A DNA stretch of 64,000 nucleotides from Corbicula japonica (GCA_038501625.1 JAZAYU010000196.1:1-64000), one strand, 5' to 3'; numbered from the stretch's first letter, positions 1-12,744 are shown. The notes: a model not told the origin generated them from the sequence alone. Numbers and translations are program-made.

Positions 1-265
1 GTAAAAGTTGGTAGATTTCGCTCTTGTAACAAGTTGTTATTATTTTCACTTATTGTATTTTAATAACATTTATTCGTCATTAGTACTAACTCTACAAGAG
101 GTATTTTATTGAAACTGAATAAATGTACAGTTAATGTTAGACATTCTTCTTTAATCGACGTATTATCACCAGACGAAATTTGTGCACGCTCTTTATTATA
201 TTCTTTATTACATATAAAAATCTTCTCCATCAACGCCGTTTATCTTTTTTAAAGATATTTCTTGT
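1..265 (+). repeat. 3' part of the 1-kb tRNA-like repeat (family R1), cut by the window edge
   Basis: This segment matches the last 260 bases of the copies at 8,651-9,465 and 7,600-8,648. It ends with the family's AACGCCG-containing terminus followed by AAAGATATTTCTTGT. The tRNA-like part would lie to the left, outside the window. Confidence 0.8.
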
Positions 266-385
266 ATCAACTGCTGCCATGTGTCACCAGGCTGTCAGGC
301 TAATGCTTCAGGTGTGTGTGTCTACTAAGTGACATTGAATTATGGTTGGTCGACAGAATATGAAATGTTAGCTTAAAGCATAATT
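266..385 (+). repeat. Short interspersed repeat, family C
   Basis: About 110 bases, starting at the conserved string CTGCCAYGTGTCACC and containing GGCTGTCAGGC, recur at 31,655-31,770 in the same orientation. I see no coding potential. The stretch from 386 to 700 holds nothing I recognise. Confidence 0.6.
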
Positions 386-698
386 ATGGAAGAGAGGGGA
401 ACCGAACGTAACACATATGAAATGATTTTGCAGAAAGTGTGTAATGGAAATGCTATTGTTTTATATTTTGTTACATCATATCAAATATTTTACTTTTTTA
501 TTTTGTTTTGTATTTAGAAAGACATCTGTCTTATATTGCGTTATGTGTGTAAAATGCCTTTTATATTAGTCCAATACAAAACAATCCATATTTTAAATGT
601 AGATCAAATAAACTTTAAAAACCAACGAACACAACAAATATGACAATTCAACCTGTTTAAATCTAACACTCGATAACATTGCTTCAAGAACATTTAAA

Positions 699-1020
699 TA
701 GATGAAAAGGGAACTTCGAAAGCCAATGCGACAATATAAAAATATTTCAGGCTCGGTTTTATTGAGCCTGTAGATGGTCAGTAATGTAAGTGCATATACA
801 TGTAACATGCCTTCGGGTTGAGCGACTCAATATTTACATATTGTAAGATTTAGATCCATCCAAAACAATGGTATGCACATGGCGGTGAACATGGGACCTT
901 CAACGCAGTTTTTTTTAGATAAATGTCATTCCATGTTCAACGTTATATGGTCCCGCGATAAAAGAATGTGTTTGCCCTAAAATAAGATAACAGAATAGAA
1001 ATTTTACAAGGGTTCAGAGA
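699..1020 (+). repeat. Hairpin-rich repeat, family B (diverged copy)
   Basis: Opens with GATGAAAAGGGAA, followed by the hairpin CAGGCTC...GAGCCTG. It shares the later string CATGGCGGTGAACATG with the copies at 22,937 and 62,772. The second conserved hairpin is degraded here. Confidence 0.75.
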
Positions 1021-1029
1021 AAACGAATA

Positions 1030-2040
1030 AGCCTAATTCTGCAATATTTTTTTCCATATTAGAAACGTTCTACAATCTTACATATTAATTGTTTTGATTA
1101 ATTTCAATGTTCACTTTTAACAAAAAAAAAGATTTATGGTTTATCAGATATATGCATTGCGATCTCTTCTCTTTAAACATAAACAATTCAATACAAAATA
1201 ATGAACTCTGTGTGACACAATTGTAGCGTGTCTTCCGGCTTCGCTTTAACCAAATTTCTATTATTTTGAGGTAAGGGAAATGAAAACAAAAATTGTAACT
1301 GCCCTTCAGGAATAGTGAATATTTCAACAGTTACTCAATTTAATCTCTTTTACTTCAAAACGTTTCGGCCATTGGCCTTCATACTATCACAACGAGTCTA
1401 CAGTTTTTTTTCTTTCAAAACATACATAAGAAAGTAAATTGTTAATGACTGAAATACTTGAAGATTTCACCAGTCTCTAATTAAATGGGACACATTACGA
1501 GATAAACTACATTCGGAAAGTTGAGTTAAATTCTCGAAAGAAAACGTACGGTAATAACGTTGAGCAGAAAACATCATTTATTGTGCATTTCAGGTTGAAA
1601 TAACAAAATGTTGTCAAAATGTGTATCAAAATCTTTAATTAGTAATGAGAAACAAATACATATGTGTAAGTTCTTTCCAACTTTAGTAACAAATGAAATG
1701 TTAAAAATATTATGGAAAACACAGTTTGCTGTTGCGTGCCCCAAGAAAGTTAATTCCTGTATGAAAATAGGACTGATCTAGCACTGGTTAATTCGCTTCT
1801 TTGCACTGCAAAAAGCAAATGAAATAGAATCTCATTATCAAGATATTACAAATGAAAATGATATAAGATGACATCTTAAAATCTTAAAAAAGAATAACAT
1901 ATGAACAAAAATTAAAAATTCAAAAGAACAAAAGAAATATGTAACAATAAAGGTTATAGAATCTATGTGTATTGTTCTTCAACGCCATTAATTATCAATT
2001 TGAAAATAGCAATGTATGTATTATAACAGTAAAGAAAAAT
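1030..2040 (+). repeat. Paralogous 1-kb block, family D (empty-site copy)
   Basis: Aligns over its whole length with 19,570-21,570. Shared landmarks are CCTAATTCTGCAATAT, TTCCGGCTTCGCTTTAACC-like text, AAACGTTTCGGC, and GACTGATCTAGCACTGG. This copy lacks the 977-bp insertion present in the other, so it records the uninterrupted site at about 1,288. No gene is seen. Confidence 0.85.
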
Positions 2041-2266
2041 TATAGCTAGACCCTTAAATTCCCCAAAATTGTATTGATTCCAAATCACAAAAAACTAAGT
2101 ACTCAAAACAAAAACAAAAACTGTCAACATGAATATATGATAATTGCAAAAAATATACCAGCATCTGTCTAACAAGTGCTAGCAACATGAGATATCATAA
2201 CTGTAAACTTGTGTTTGACCTTGAATTTCCTGGTCGCTTGAATAAAGGAAAACAGAACACCAATGT

Positions 2267-2489
<223 letters not shown>

Positions 2490-2519
2490 GAAGGACTTTA
2501 AAGAGGAAATCATATATTG

Positions 2520-2790
2520 TTGCCAGTGTCATTTTATATGGGCATTAAATTGATGTTTTGTGTTTGAAGGTAAATATAATTTTAGGGAATTTTCAGGTCA
2601 AGCTATAACTTTTCTTTCCTCTTCTATTTGTATAAAGATGCATAAAGTTTGTGTTAAATATGACTGAACTGCATTTTGTCATTAAAAGATATTTGGATAA
2701 TTTTCTTTTTTATCGATGACAGTGATATGACGACTGTAGGGCGCATTCATGCACATTGGATGCGCAAAGTTTGAAGTCGCTTTTCACAGG
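2520..2790 (+). repeat. Interspersed repeat, family E (old copy)
   Basis: Carries the family marks TTGATGTTTTGTGTT, then TTTTTTATCGATGA near 2,710. They also occur in this order at 34,715-35,130 and 59,650-59,890. From 2,790 to 3,460 I see only a short GGGT run near 2,990. Confidence 0.5.
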
Positions 2791-3464
2791 GAATTAGTTT
2801 AATTCCAAAATATGTAATTATCTTCAGAATGGATGCCAAAAATATACCAGTAAATTTTTACATGCGTTTATCTGTTTTAGCTGTGAGCTATTTGCAATTT
2901 AGGCGTCGTGTTAATTTATACATAAATAAAAGTCATTATTTTGACCAAAGGCCAGTAGATAAGCAGGTATGGGTTAGTTAGGTATGTGGGTGGGTGGGTG
3001 ACTAGATAGACAGACAGGTAAGCACGTTAAGAAGCTACAGAATTATTTAAATTAAAGTAATAATCTTCTTTACATTACCCGATCATGGCATAAATTCAAC
3101 ACTATCTCTGGGTTCTCTTAAGGCAACTTAAGCAAGGAGTGAGATAGAAGTAACCCTAACCCTTTTGCCTAAAACTACAAATTAAAACAGCTTTAAAAAG
3201 ATAAGACTAAATACTGTTTATAAAATGTTTATATAGAGAGAAACAAATTACAAATGCCATAATTAGAATCAACAAACATATGACAATCGAACTTTGCAGG
3301 TCACCGATCACGATAAATATAAATTTCAAAACATTGAAGTTTAATTGATCCTGTTTATGTGAAGATACGGAAATGCGTGTTACTTTACACAACTTTCCAG
3401 GTTGACCGTAACGATGTTTGCACATCAAGTAAAAAGTACAATAATCGATCTATATTAAATGACG

Positions 3465-3660
3465 CTTTTCATACGGGGATCGAACACGTAGCTTCAATGC
3501 GTTATTTTCAATGTTCATGTACTAAAGCGTATGACCCCAAGATAAAAGTGTGTGTTTGCCCTTTACGAGAAAAATTGGTCGAAACTCAACAGAATAGAGT
3601 TTTGACAGGGATACTTGCATATCATAGATTAATATAGAACGCCAAAGGCAAACAGTAAAA
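3465..3660 (+). repeat. Family B fragment
   Basis: Matches the second half of family B: the GAACAYG...CTTCAATGC region, TTTGCCCTTTACGAGAAAA, AACAGAATAGA, and the GCCAAAGGCAAA end. From 3,660 to 4,240 there is no recognisable gene. Confidence 0.6.
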
Positions 3661-4240
3661 TGCATAAAATATATAATAAGACAAAAGGAAATAAAAAAAA
3701 TGAAATTGAGCGAAAAACAATAAAAGCAAAACAAACATGATTTCCTAATAATGGCACCAAAATATATAAATAAAGTTAACATTAAATTTACATTATTGCT
3801 GCGTAGAATAAATTCGCCTCAAAAACAAATGACCGTAACTATTCCTTATTTAAAAGCGAAATATGACACAAAAATACAACAAAATGCAGATAATTATATG
3901 TACACGTCAACATTTTCGTCTACGATGAAGTATAATTTATTTAACGAATAATAATTCCTGTTGGTACACAGTGTGACGTATAACCTCAAGAGGAAAAGCT
4001 GTAGAAAAGCCGCAAAACAAAATTTGGACTGTTTTCAATGTTTTGACGTGTGACGGTGATGAGTACTGTACGAACGTTTTGCCTCTAGTTGCTGCGAAAA
4101 CTCGTGTCGCAATTCACTTTTTCGTCAACGTTGCAAGTCTAACAGCTATTCAAAACAGCAGTAATATTACATTTTCGTCTCATAATTTTGATAAATTTTA
4201 AAATGAAAGTATGTATGTGTTTAAACAACCAAAGACCTAC

Positions 4241-4243
<3 letters not shown>

Positions 4244-4324
<81 letters not shown>

Positions 4325-4382
4325 CACACGCACGCACACACACGCACACACACCCGCACGCACGCACGCACACACACACACA
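4244..4382 (+). repeat. CA microsatellite with ACGC interruptions
   Basis: About 50 bases of pure CA are followed by mixed CACG/CA units up to 4,382. The cysteine- and valine-rich frames read across it on the minus strand are not genes. Confidence 0.97.
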
Positions 4383-4590
4383 TAATATAATAGTTATATA
4401 AATATTCTCAACAGTTTTCCATAGCTGATACACTTATTAAATTATCCATAATTATATAGTAATGCTTGATATGAGACCAAATAGACTTCGACAGAATATC
4501 GAAAAAATAAGATAGATCATCAACTTAAATGAATTAAAATCTATTTTCATTAAATTACGGTTCGAATTTCAAATGCGAATCATATTTGGT

Positions 4591-7467
4591 TTAATTCTGA
4601 AACAACTTTGTTTTCAGAGTCAATGATGCACTTCGCGAACTGGTACTTAAATCTGGTAATAGTGACAGTGCAGGTGTTGACTTGATCGCGTCAACAATAG
4701 TATTCCACTCCAGCCAGGTTGGTCCCCAACACTGAAATAACTCCACCGTGATAGCCTGTTGTAGGCTGCTGACACCAAGCAACAGCTTTCTCCACTCCTC
4801 GGATGTCATTTTAATCCATATGAGTTTAACGTAGATATTCCGTTGTAGTTTGCTGACATTGAGCAATAGTTCCAACCATACACCAGGCGGCATTGTCACG
4901 AGGTTATTAGCTCCAGCTTTGTCAATGAAGGTGGAAAGCGCGGTATGACGTCATTTATATCAATAGACACAAGTTTGAGATGCTGGACCTGAGGTAGCTG
5001 TCCGACACTGAGGAACAGTTCTGTCCATGTTGCAGAGGACATTTTCACACGGTCAAGCTCCAAATGTTCTAGCTTTGTCATTGCAGGCGAGAAGCGTGGT
5101 GTGAGGTCACCCATATTTATATTCACAAGATCGAAATACTGTAGATGATTTAATGAAGGAATGGTTTGTATCATCTTCTGGCATGCTGACATTCTGTATA
5201 ACGTTAAGGATGATAGGACCGTTGCTCCATTAAGATCTTGCCATAATGCGGCACTGGCAGTGGCAGCAATGTCATATCCCAGCGGCCGGAACTCAAGCAT
5301 CTGCAGACATTTCCGGTAAACTCGTAGCTCTCTACATGGTACGATATTAAGATGCAACATCTTCAGCTCGTTCAGATAACGTAGGTCCAATGTGAAGTAC
5401 GAATCGCAATATTTGTAGTCTGAGCATTTGATGGCTTCCAAGTTGAGCTGTGTCAATGTTGTTGTCTGGCGGATATAATCGTAGAGATGTTCAAGGTTAC
5501 TGCTTGTTACGATAACTCGGCGAAGATCCAGTGATTGTAAGCACTTAAGTCCCGTGAGCGCCGTTAAACTGATATCGGATAGAAAACATTCACATCCTAA
5601 CAGTGTCAGACATTTTAATGTACGGTCTAATTCCCTGATTATGCCTGCCATACATCTTGGTTCCTCAACATCGCAGTCTAACATTCTCAATGTCTCTAAG
5701 GATTTGAAAATCTCGGGATCAAAGGGCTGCAAGAAGGCTGGCGTCTTGTTCGTTATATGTAGTTGAAGCGATTTCAATGTTGCCTTTATTGAACTTTATT
5801 ATTGTTTTATATGATGTTAATCATCTTCTGTTCATGTGTGCAATCAAGCCGGATATCGTGCAAAAGGATTGAACAATTTTTATTTCCATTTCTTACACTT
5901 TCTTGCAAGCACTGTAACTGCATCGACTGGTAAGATTTCATTGTTTTCCAAGCCTCATTAAAAGAATCAGTGTACACTTCTGTTCTATACCGGAGTGTAA
6001 CATTGTCAAGTTCAACGATCTTCTGAAGCTAATCGAAAATGCATGCATATACGTCTGGATTCATGCCGCAGACGAAAACAAATAAAGTTTCCATTTCAAG
6101 TATGCTTGGAAACGATGTACAAACTTCGAGAATAGTTAAGTTTATAGTTTCGTTTTTCCATTCTAATGTTATGTATAATGCAGCCATAAATTCTTCAACA
6201 GATTTATGTTGAAAGAAAACTTTATCCCGCCTTACTGAGACTTTACTTCTGTCCTTATTTTGGTTCAACAGCCCGATTTTCAGACAAAACTCGAGTTCTT
6301 GCTCCGTCAAAACGTTTAACACAGTAGTGTATTCATTTGCCAAGCAGCTGGATTCTTTTATTTCTTGAAATAAAGTTTGGAACGCCATCTTCCCAAGCTT
6401 CAAAAGTAAGTCCACATACTTGTTACACAACACGTTATGTTTTACACATTCTGGAACTATTTCATTACGTGCTGGGTTTTCAGTAAGAAGGGGTGTAACA
6501 TTTTTCCTGTTCAAAACCCGCTGAAGAGTTTATTCAATAGTGTTACTGTACGTTTCACATTTTGAATTGCCAATGCTCAGATCATCAAACCAGGTGCCAA
6601 TCAGCTGGATTAAGATCTACGGAATTAGACAAATATCCCCGAGTTTAACAAACTCTACTTTTCTGTTAAAGTCGGTCAAATCCCGCTCTAAGACGTCTCC
6701 GTGACTGTTTTTGCTCAGAAGTTTAACCGCATTTGATTTCAGTTCGTTAGACGTTGTTTCACCTAGTTCTGATATTTCTATATGTCTGTCAATCAGGTTC
6801 GAATGCAGCCTTATCGTAATGAGCTTTCACGGCCTAGTTGTAATAAGGACCGTGCAGTTCTCGAGATAGTTGTTGTGTGGTACTTCGGGTGTTCGCGTAC
6901 AAGTCAAGGGAGGCACCCACTCGTCCAGGCCATCAAAGATGACCAAACAAGTTTTCGTAAGTAGCATTTTAACAATAAATTGTTTTGAAAAGTGTTCTTT
7001 GCTCTGCAAGTATTTTGTCACAAATTTAAAAACAAGTTCATCGAGAAGACACGTGTCATCAACCTTATAGTCTCTTAAGTGTAACAGAAACAGTTAGTCA
7101 AACTTTTTTGCTTCAATGTCCTTGAGGTGATATTTGCTGCTTGTTGACTTCTTTGTATTTTGAGCCAGGCACCATGTCATAGCGACCTTTTGGGTAAAGG
7201 ATGTCTTCCCAAACCCGGCATTTGCCTCGACGTATATATTTTTATACGGAAAATTGTCGTCTTTGAGGAATAACTTTCGATACGACGAGACTGGCGTCTT
7301 TTCACAAGGTTTCTTTCCCTGTCCAAAGGCATTCGGTTTGATAAATGCCGACATCGGTGGCTGCACGTAGAACTCCGTCAAAGGAACAGCATGGTCGTCA
7401 ACAAGAGGTGAAACAGGAATCATGGACTAATTCTCGTTGTAGAAACGTAGGAGTTCGTCTTTAAATT
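4591..7467 (-). pseudogene. NACHT plus leucine-rich-repeat exon of an NLR-type receptor, broken
   Basis: An NLR-type innate immune ATPase exon. It starts behind a good acceptor (TTTTTGCCTACAG, exon base 7,467). In order, the minus strand shows a pre-NACHT segment with IPVSPLVDDH; a Walker A region EANAGFGKTS near 7,215; a Walker B region CLVIFDGLDEW near 6,935; the sensor segment VLITTRP near 6,835; and FQHKSVEEFMAAL near 6,200, typical after an NLR winged helix. Leucine-rich repeats follow from about 5,777. From 7,467 to about 6,000 one frame carries stops at about 7,431, 7,096, 6,827, 6,617, 6,527 and 6,030. At 6,827 TGA replaces the Trp usual after TTRP. Frameshifts near 5,800 and 4,900 split off the LRR part. 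Disruption is certain; the NLR assignment is strong. Confidence 0.88.
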
Positions 7468-7599
7468 CTGTAGGCAAAAAGATTAACGCTCAGTCTGTTA
7501 TTTATTCAACATTCATAAAAATACACATGTTCAACAAAGAAACATAAAATGCAGTGCTTCAAATCGTGACAACGGGACCGACATCTCACCAAAGTATTT

Positions 7600-8648
7600 T
7601 TTTCGGCGTTAGCTGTCTAAGCTCACTTTTGACCTAGTTTTTCGACCAATGAAATGTTGTAAATAATACTCGTATTATATTATTATGTAGCGGGAAAATG
7701 AAATAAAATATTTCGATTGGTAGCTTTTTACACCAGAGAGGCATCTAGCAGGGTGGAGAGGTATCTAGTGGGATTTTTAATTTTTATTATTATGCAGTGG
7801 GAAAATCAAATAGATTATTTCGATTTGTTGTTAGTGGGTGTTGTTTACGATTACCGTGAAGATTTTTTATATTTTGTGTAAGTATTTCTACCTGGCACTT
7901 ACAGGTTGGAGCATTTTCGTTTTGAAAAGCGATAATTGTATTGGAGAAAAACATTTTACGATTTAAATAACCAGTTAAGTAAATATTGATGGCTTAAATA
8001 CAATTTTATATGGAATATTCATGGGTGTCAGGTTAACACTGTAATACACAGTGTAAAACGAAAGAGGTGCAGATATTTCTAGTTCTTACGGGTTCGTTTC
8101 TAGTTTCTTTGATACTGATTGTTAATTTCATTTCGAAAGTACAAGCTTTTTGTAGTGTAGTGGATATCTCTCTCGCCTCTCAAGCGGAGGCCCCGGGTTC
8201 AATCCTAAGGTGGGATAATTTTTTTAATGTTAATTTACGTTAGTTGGTAGATTTCGCTCTTGTAACAAGCTGTTTATATTATTTATATTTATTAAATTTC
8301 AAGGACATTTATTCATCTTGAGTTCTAACTCTACAAGAGGTATTTTATTTAAACTGAATAAATGTAGATCAAGGCTTAATGTAAGACATTGCTTCTTTAT
8401 TCGACTTATTATCACCGTATGAAATTGTTGCAACAGCTTCAACATTTTTTTGAAAGACACTTTCAATGAATTTATGATTTGTCATGATTCGGTCGCTTAA
8501 TCTCTAGGTCATACTAAGAAGGCAGGAGGGTTCGTCAACAGCTATAACAAGTAAATTAAAATAACTGTGTCTGCTTCGCCTCTCTATATTTCTTTCTTTC
8601 TTATATACATGTATATATAAAATTAATCTTTTCCATCAACACCTTTTA
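7600..8648 (+). repeat. R1 repeat, full copy with internal tRNA-like segment
   Basis: Runs from TTTCGGCGTTAGCTG to the CATCAACACC-type end. A tRNA-like segment at about 8,152-8,212 has box A-like GTAGTGTAGTGGA and box B-like GGGTTCAATCC around a CTC-type anticodon loop. Joined head-to-tail to the next copy. It lies in the intron between the NACHT exon and the coiled-coil exon of the pseudogene. Confidence 0.85.
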
Positions 8649-8650
8649 TC

Positions 8651-9465
8651 TTTTTCGGCGTTAGCTGTCTAAGCTCACTTTTGACCTAGTTTTTCGACCA
8701 ATGAAATATTGTAAATAAAACTTATTATGCAGCGGGAAAATCAAACAGATTATTTTGATTGGTTATTAGTGGGTCTCGTTAATGATTACCGTAACGATTG
8801 TTATATTGTGTGTTAGTATTTACCTGGCACTATTATGTTCGGGCATTTTCGTTTTAAAAAGCAATAATTATTTTCGTTTTTAAAAGCGATAATTGTATTG
8901 GAGAAAAAGATATTTACGGTATAAGTAACCAGTTAAGTCAATTGATGGATTAAATACGATTTTATATGGAATATTCATGGTTGTCAGGTAAACACTCGAG
9001 TACAATACACAGTGTAAAACGACAGAGAAGTGAAGATATTTCTGGTTCTTACTGGCTCCTTTCTAGTTCCTTTGATACTGATTGTTAATTTCATGCCAGA
9101 TATTCAAATCGCCTTGGTGTAGTGGTTATCACACTCACCTCTCAAGCGGAGGACCCGGGTTCAATACTCGGGAGGGACACTTTTTTAAAGTTAATTTACG
9201 TAAAAGTTGGTAAATTTCGCTCTTGTAACAAGTTGTTATTATTTTCATTTATTGTATTTTAATGACATTTATTCATCATTAGTACTAACTCTACAAGAGG
9301 TATTTTATTGAAACTGAATAAATGTACAGTTAATGTTAGACATTCTTCTTTAATCGACGTATTATCACCATACAAAAATTTTGCAAGCTCTTTATTTCTT
9401 TCTTTCATATGTATAAAAATCTTTTCCATCAACGCCGTTTATCTTTTTTAAAGATATTTCTTGTT
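8651..9465 (+). repeat. R1 repeat, second tandem copy with internal deletion
   Basis: Starts at CGGCGTTAGCTGTC immediately after the previous copy. It lacks about 200 bases present in copy 1. The tRNA-like segment at 9,113-9,175 is better preserved, with GGTGTAGTGGTTATCAC and CCGGGTTCAATAC. It ends at AACGCCGTTTATC plus AAAGATATTTCTTGTT. From 9,466 to 9,790 nothing is recognisable. Confidence 0.85.
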
Positions 9466-9789
9466 TTAAATTCGATGTCTCCAAATCTAATCTCCAAATC
9501 AAATTCGAAGAAAACATAACGTTTTGTTTTCAAAAACATTTGTATTTAAATAACAATCATTTAAAGGCTACTTCGCTTATTTTCTTTTCTTCGTCACTCT
9601 TCTAACTAAGGTCGTTGAGTAAGATTAAAAATTATAGTCGTTAACGTTCAGTGTTTACATGTAGCATTAGACCTAGTTCAATCAATAGAATTAAATCAAT
9701 GTTGAGACCGAGTTTGCACAAAGTTTTTGTGATTAAAAAGCTAGGTCACTAGTTAGAGCTTTTGGAAAAGCTTGTTAACACAAAGAAAA

Positions 9790-10050
9790 AGGTGAAATAT
9801 GCATTTCAGGAATCGCCACATTAATAGCTTTTTTCTTAAGTTTATACATAGTATCTCCATAAAAACTTGCTGTGAAAAACCTTGTTGCAGTTATAGATTT
9901 TAAACTGCACAATGTCATGTATTTTTGAATTAAATCTGGATATCGGCGATAAACTTGCAAAAGGTCTTCCTTAATGTGTGATACCGATAACCTTGTTTGA
10001 AAAAATTGTTGAGTAATGGAATGATTACGTTTACTGAAATCTTAAACATC
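9790..10050 (-). mobile_element. Penelope-type element, 3' end with internal deletion
   Basis: The left edge carries the family 3' terminus (AAAGGTGAAATATGCAT on the plus strand). Minus-strand translation gives the post-RT segment YRRYPDLIQKYMTLCSLKS and FYGDTMYKLKK, then jumps to the terminus, so several hundred bases of tail are missing. From 10,050 to 10,840 I see no gene. Confidence 0.8.
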
Positions 10051-10841
10051 ATTATTATCATTTTTATCTTTATTCAGGGCATATTTTCCATCAGATGTTA
10101 TAAGCATGAATCAGTAAAATGAATGAAAAAATGACCTTAATATTAAAGACTTAAGCATTCCATAAAACCGTACATCCGTCCGTCTGTTTGTCAGGATTAA
10201 CATTCTGGTGTTTGTAATCTTCATCCAAAATGTGATTTATCGAACCCAAATTTATTTAATAAAACAGCTTTTGACTCTAAGAAGTATCGTAGTATCAATT
10301 ACATGCTACTCTGCCTGAACTGGGTTTTTATTAATTTACATAAAAGCAAATTGGTCCAATATTTACGATTCAATAAAACTAGCCAATCACAAGTCGGATA
10401 TTTGAGACTGGTATCTGAGCTGAAGTAACTATATATCATATTTCGCATATATCTTTCATTGAGAGTTCTACAGACTGTTTTTTCTTTTCAATTATGTCTT
10501 AGCCTGAAGAATGTGTTCTTGAAAAGATTTTTGTTAGCTTTGCAGTTTGTAATTGGAAGAGCCTGAAAAATCGTCCGCTATGGTTTTTCTACCGTTAAAC
10601 AACTTAATAATATTACTTCACAGAATATTATTGCATAATAACACTAAGTAATACATAATAGTTACTATAAAATCACAGCATCACGACGGTGCTTTGAAAA
10701 TATCCTTATTATAGACTTTATGTGTTTGTTTTTAATAATGAAAAGACGCATGTTACAAATTAGTAAAATATTCAATTTATTATATAAGGCAATGGTTTAT
10801 GGTATTTTTATATTTATATCGTATACATGTCTTTTACATAC

Positions 10842-11425
10842 CTTTCAATGATATTTCATTTTCGTTAGTACAGACATCCGCTGCTCTATTGATTTTCGCT
10901 AAAACTTGTTCACCCTGGACGTTGACCTCCTGTTTTAACGTTTCAGTTACTTGCTGGAGTTCTTTTATACCTTTATGTGTAGCGTCATCTATGGATTCGT
11001 CCATATCATTTAACATATGTTCTATCTCTTTTGATTTTGCATCTAGTGCAGCGTTTGCGACCGCGATTTGTGCACTTAGTTCATTTTTAACATGTTTGGC
11101 GTATGCATTCAGTACATCTTTCCCTGTTCTAAATGTGTCTGAATGTCATATTTTTCCGTTTTGCTTTGTTTTATTATTTCAGTTGTTGCCTTGTCTTTTT
11201 CTTATTGATTTCGTTCTTTCCCTTTTCTGTCTGTGCTTTAAGCTCAGCGAGCTGATTTTAAACTGATTCTTGTATGTTTCTATCGAACTTTTCGGCTGAA
11301 TCTGTAAAATGTTCTTGAATGTCCTGTAAGAATGCTTTCTCTTCATCGTTGAAGGTTGTATTGATACTTTCATTCTGAACTATTGTTATGTCGTCCGCAT
11401 GTATTGTCAGCGTGTTTGTCTTCAA
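10842..11425 (-). pseudogene. Coiled-coil exon of the NLR-type pseudogene
   Basis: Acceptor TTGTTTTACAG before 11,425 and donor AAAG|GTATGT after 10,842. Minus-strand reading begins LKTNTLTIHADD and continues as a charged, heptad-like region (LDAKSKEIEHMLNDMDESID, then KELQQVTETLKQEV), as expected of a coiled coil linking sensor and NACHT parts. In-frame stops and a frameshift near 11,120 break it. The exon ends in phase 1 and the NACHT exon at 7,467 begins in phase 1, which supports one gene. The 3.4-kb intron between them holds R1 repeats and a Penelope fragment. Confidence 0.75.
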
Positions 11426-11666
11426 CTGTAAAACAATTTATATCTTTCAAAGTTAAATCAGTTTTTTAGAGATTTCTCTTCGCTATTTATATACAAGTTC
11501 TAAACCAAATATAGGGTTATTAAAGCTTTATATTAACTTCACTTCTAATAACTATAGCTCTGATAGATAGAAACTTAGTCTGCGACTGTGTGTCAATTAG
11601 TTAGTTAATGTTACTTAATATATTTTTATTGAAAATCTATCAAAATAATTTTAAAAATAGTTCAAC

Positions 11667-11809
11667 CTTTTTCAGCTTTGCCACAGCATTTTTTGCTTGC
11701 AAATCAGCAGCAAGATCAGGGTAATGAGGTCGTCAATATACTTTATGAGATCCTGATCTTTCAGTAAATGATTCGCTGAATGACGGATTTCACGACCAAT
11801 GATTCGAGC
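11667..11809 (-). pseudogene. Third DUF4559-type exon of the NLR-type pseudogene
   Basis: Begins in phase 0 after the acceptor GAGCTAG. It reads ARIIGREIRHSAN and DQDLIKYIDDLITL, then continues one frame over as PDLAADLQAKNAVAKLKK. Its 143 bases are one short of a multiple of three, matching a single-base deletion between these blocks. The REIRHS motif resembles the conserved core of CXorf38-like proteins (from memory of the family). Confidence 0.72.
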
Positions 11810-12144
11810 CTAGCTCAAAATTTGTTTAATCAACATTACTTGATTTAAAAAATAATAAGAATGCTTGTTATATATTTGCAATATTGCAACGTAGGTTGAT
11901 CTTAAATATGAAGGTTTGCTATCCACAAATAATTGACTGCAATTAACATTATTTTTTTTATACATGTAAGTTATAACTATCTACTTTTGTCCAACTTTTC
12001 TATCCAAATTAGAAATATTAGATTTATTTAGTATTATGATTGTAATTTACACAGGAAATTCGTTAGCATTCAACATTATCCACGTACAATACATAATTGC
12101 TGGCTACAAACTACAGATAAAAAAGAAACAACATAATAAAATAC

Positions 12145-12744
12145 CTCTGTGCATATATTAGGTTCCAAACCCAAATTAACTGACAATTTCATCTGGAATC
12201 GCTTGTTATTGATAACAATCGCATGGATACCGTTAAAATCTGTTTCTCCCAGACATGTTTTGTCAGAGTACTCATCCGGTGACATGAAGCATTTACCCAG
12301 TTCGAAGGCATCAGTGCACCATTTTGTCGCGTCAGTATTTTTCCATGAAGGCCCTTAAAACCTATGTTCGATTTTGATGGCGTCTCTTATAGCAGTACAT
12401 AAACCATTAGGACATGCTTGGTTAGGTCTCTTATCAGGTACCTTTGAATCATGTGCCTAGCATTTCCTTCCTTTACTGCAGAACCCTTCTGTAGGGCAGA
12501 CCAATACATTGGCAGTCGTACACGAACTGTATGTAGTACCAGGCGGTATACCTTTCTGTGTGTATACCGTATGCCAAAGGTGTCTTTGAAAGTCGTCGAT
12601 TTCATGTCCAACAAGATCTAGCAGTCCCTCTTTTGCAAACAGAACTGCCAAAGCTCCCTTGAGCCAGTTTTTAAATTCTTCGTTTACCAACGTTGGCGTC
12701 AAAGCAGCTGTCATCTGGTCAGAAGTGAATTGATTGACTATACA
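12145..12744 (-). pseudogene. CXorf38/DUF4559-type N-terminal exon, two in-frame stops
   Basis: Exactly 600 bases, phase 0 to phase 0, between acceptor TTTCTCACAG and donor GAG|GTATTT. Landmarks in one frame are EFKNWLKGALAVLFAKEGL, cysteine-rich NVLVCPTEGFCSKGRKC, ACPNGLCTAIRDAI, SWKNTDATKWCTDAFELGK, and ETDFNGIHAIVINNKRFQ. These resemble the CXorf38 (DUF4559) core, with WLK, a Cys cluster, W-E-K and D-x-x-x-I positions. TAG after GRKC and TAA after EHRF interrupt it. It is the most 5' exon I can support; none is clear between 12,744 and 13,100. The family is expanded in bivalves (recalled, not checked here). Confidence 0.78.

Noticed and set aside
4139..4433. Cys/Val-rich frames over the CA tract
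   Set aside because: Repeat translation only.
8152..8212. tRNA-Glu-like sequence (also 9,113 and 20,300 inverted)
   Set aside because: The acceptor stem does not pair and the segment recurs inside a 1-kb repeat, so it is a repeat component, not a tRNA gene.
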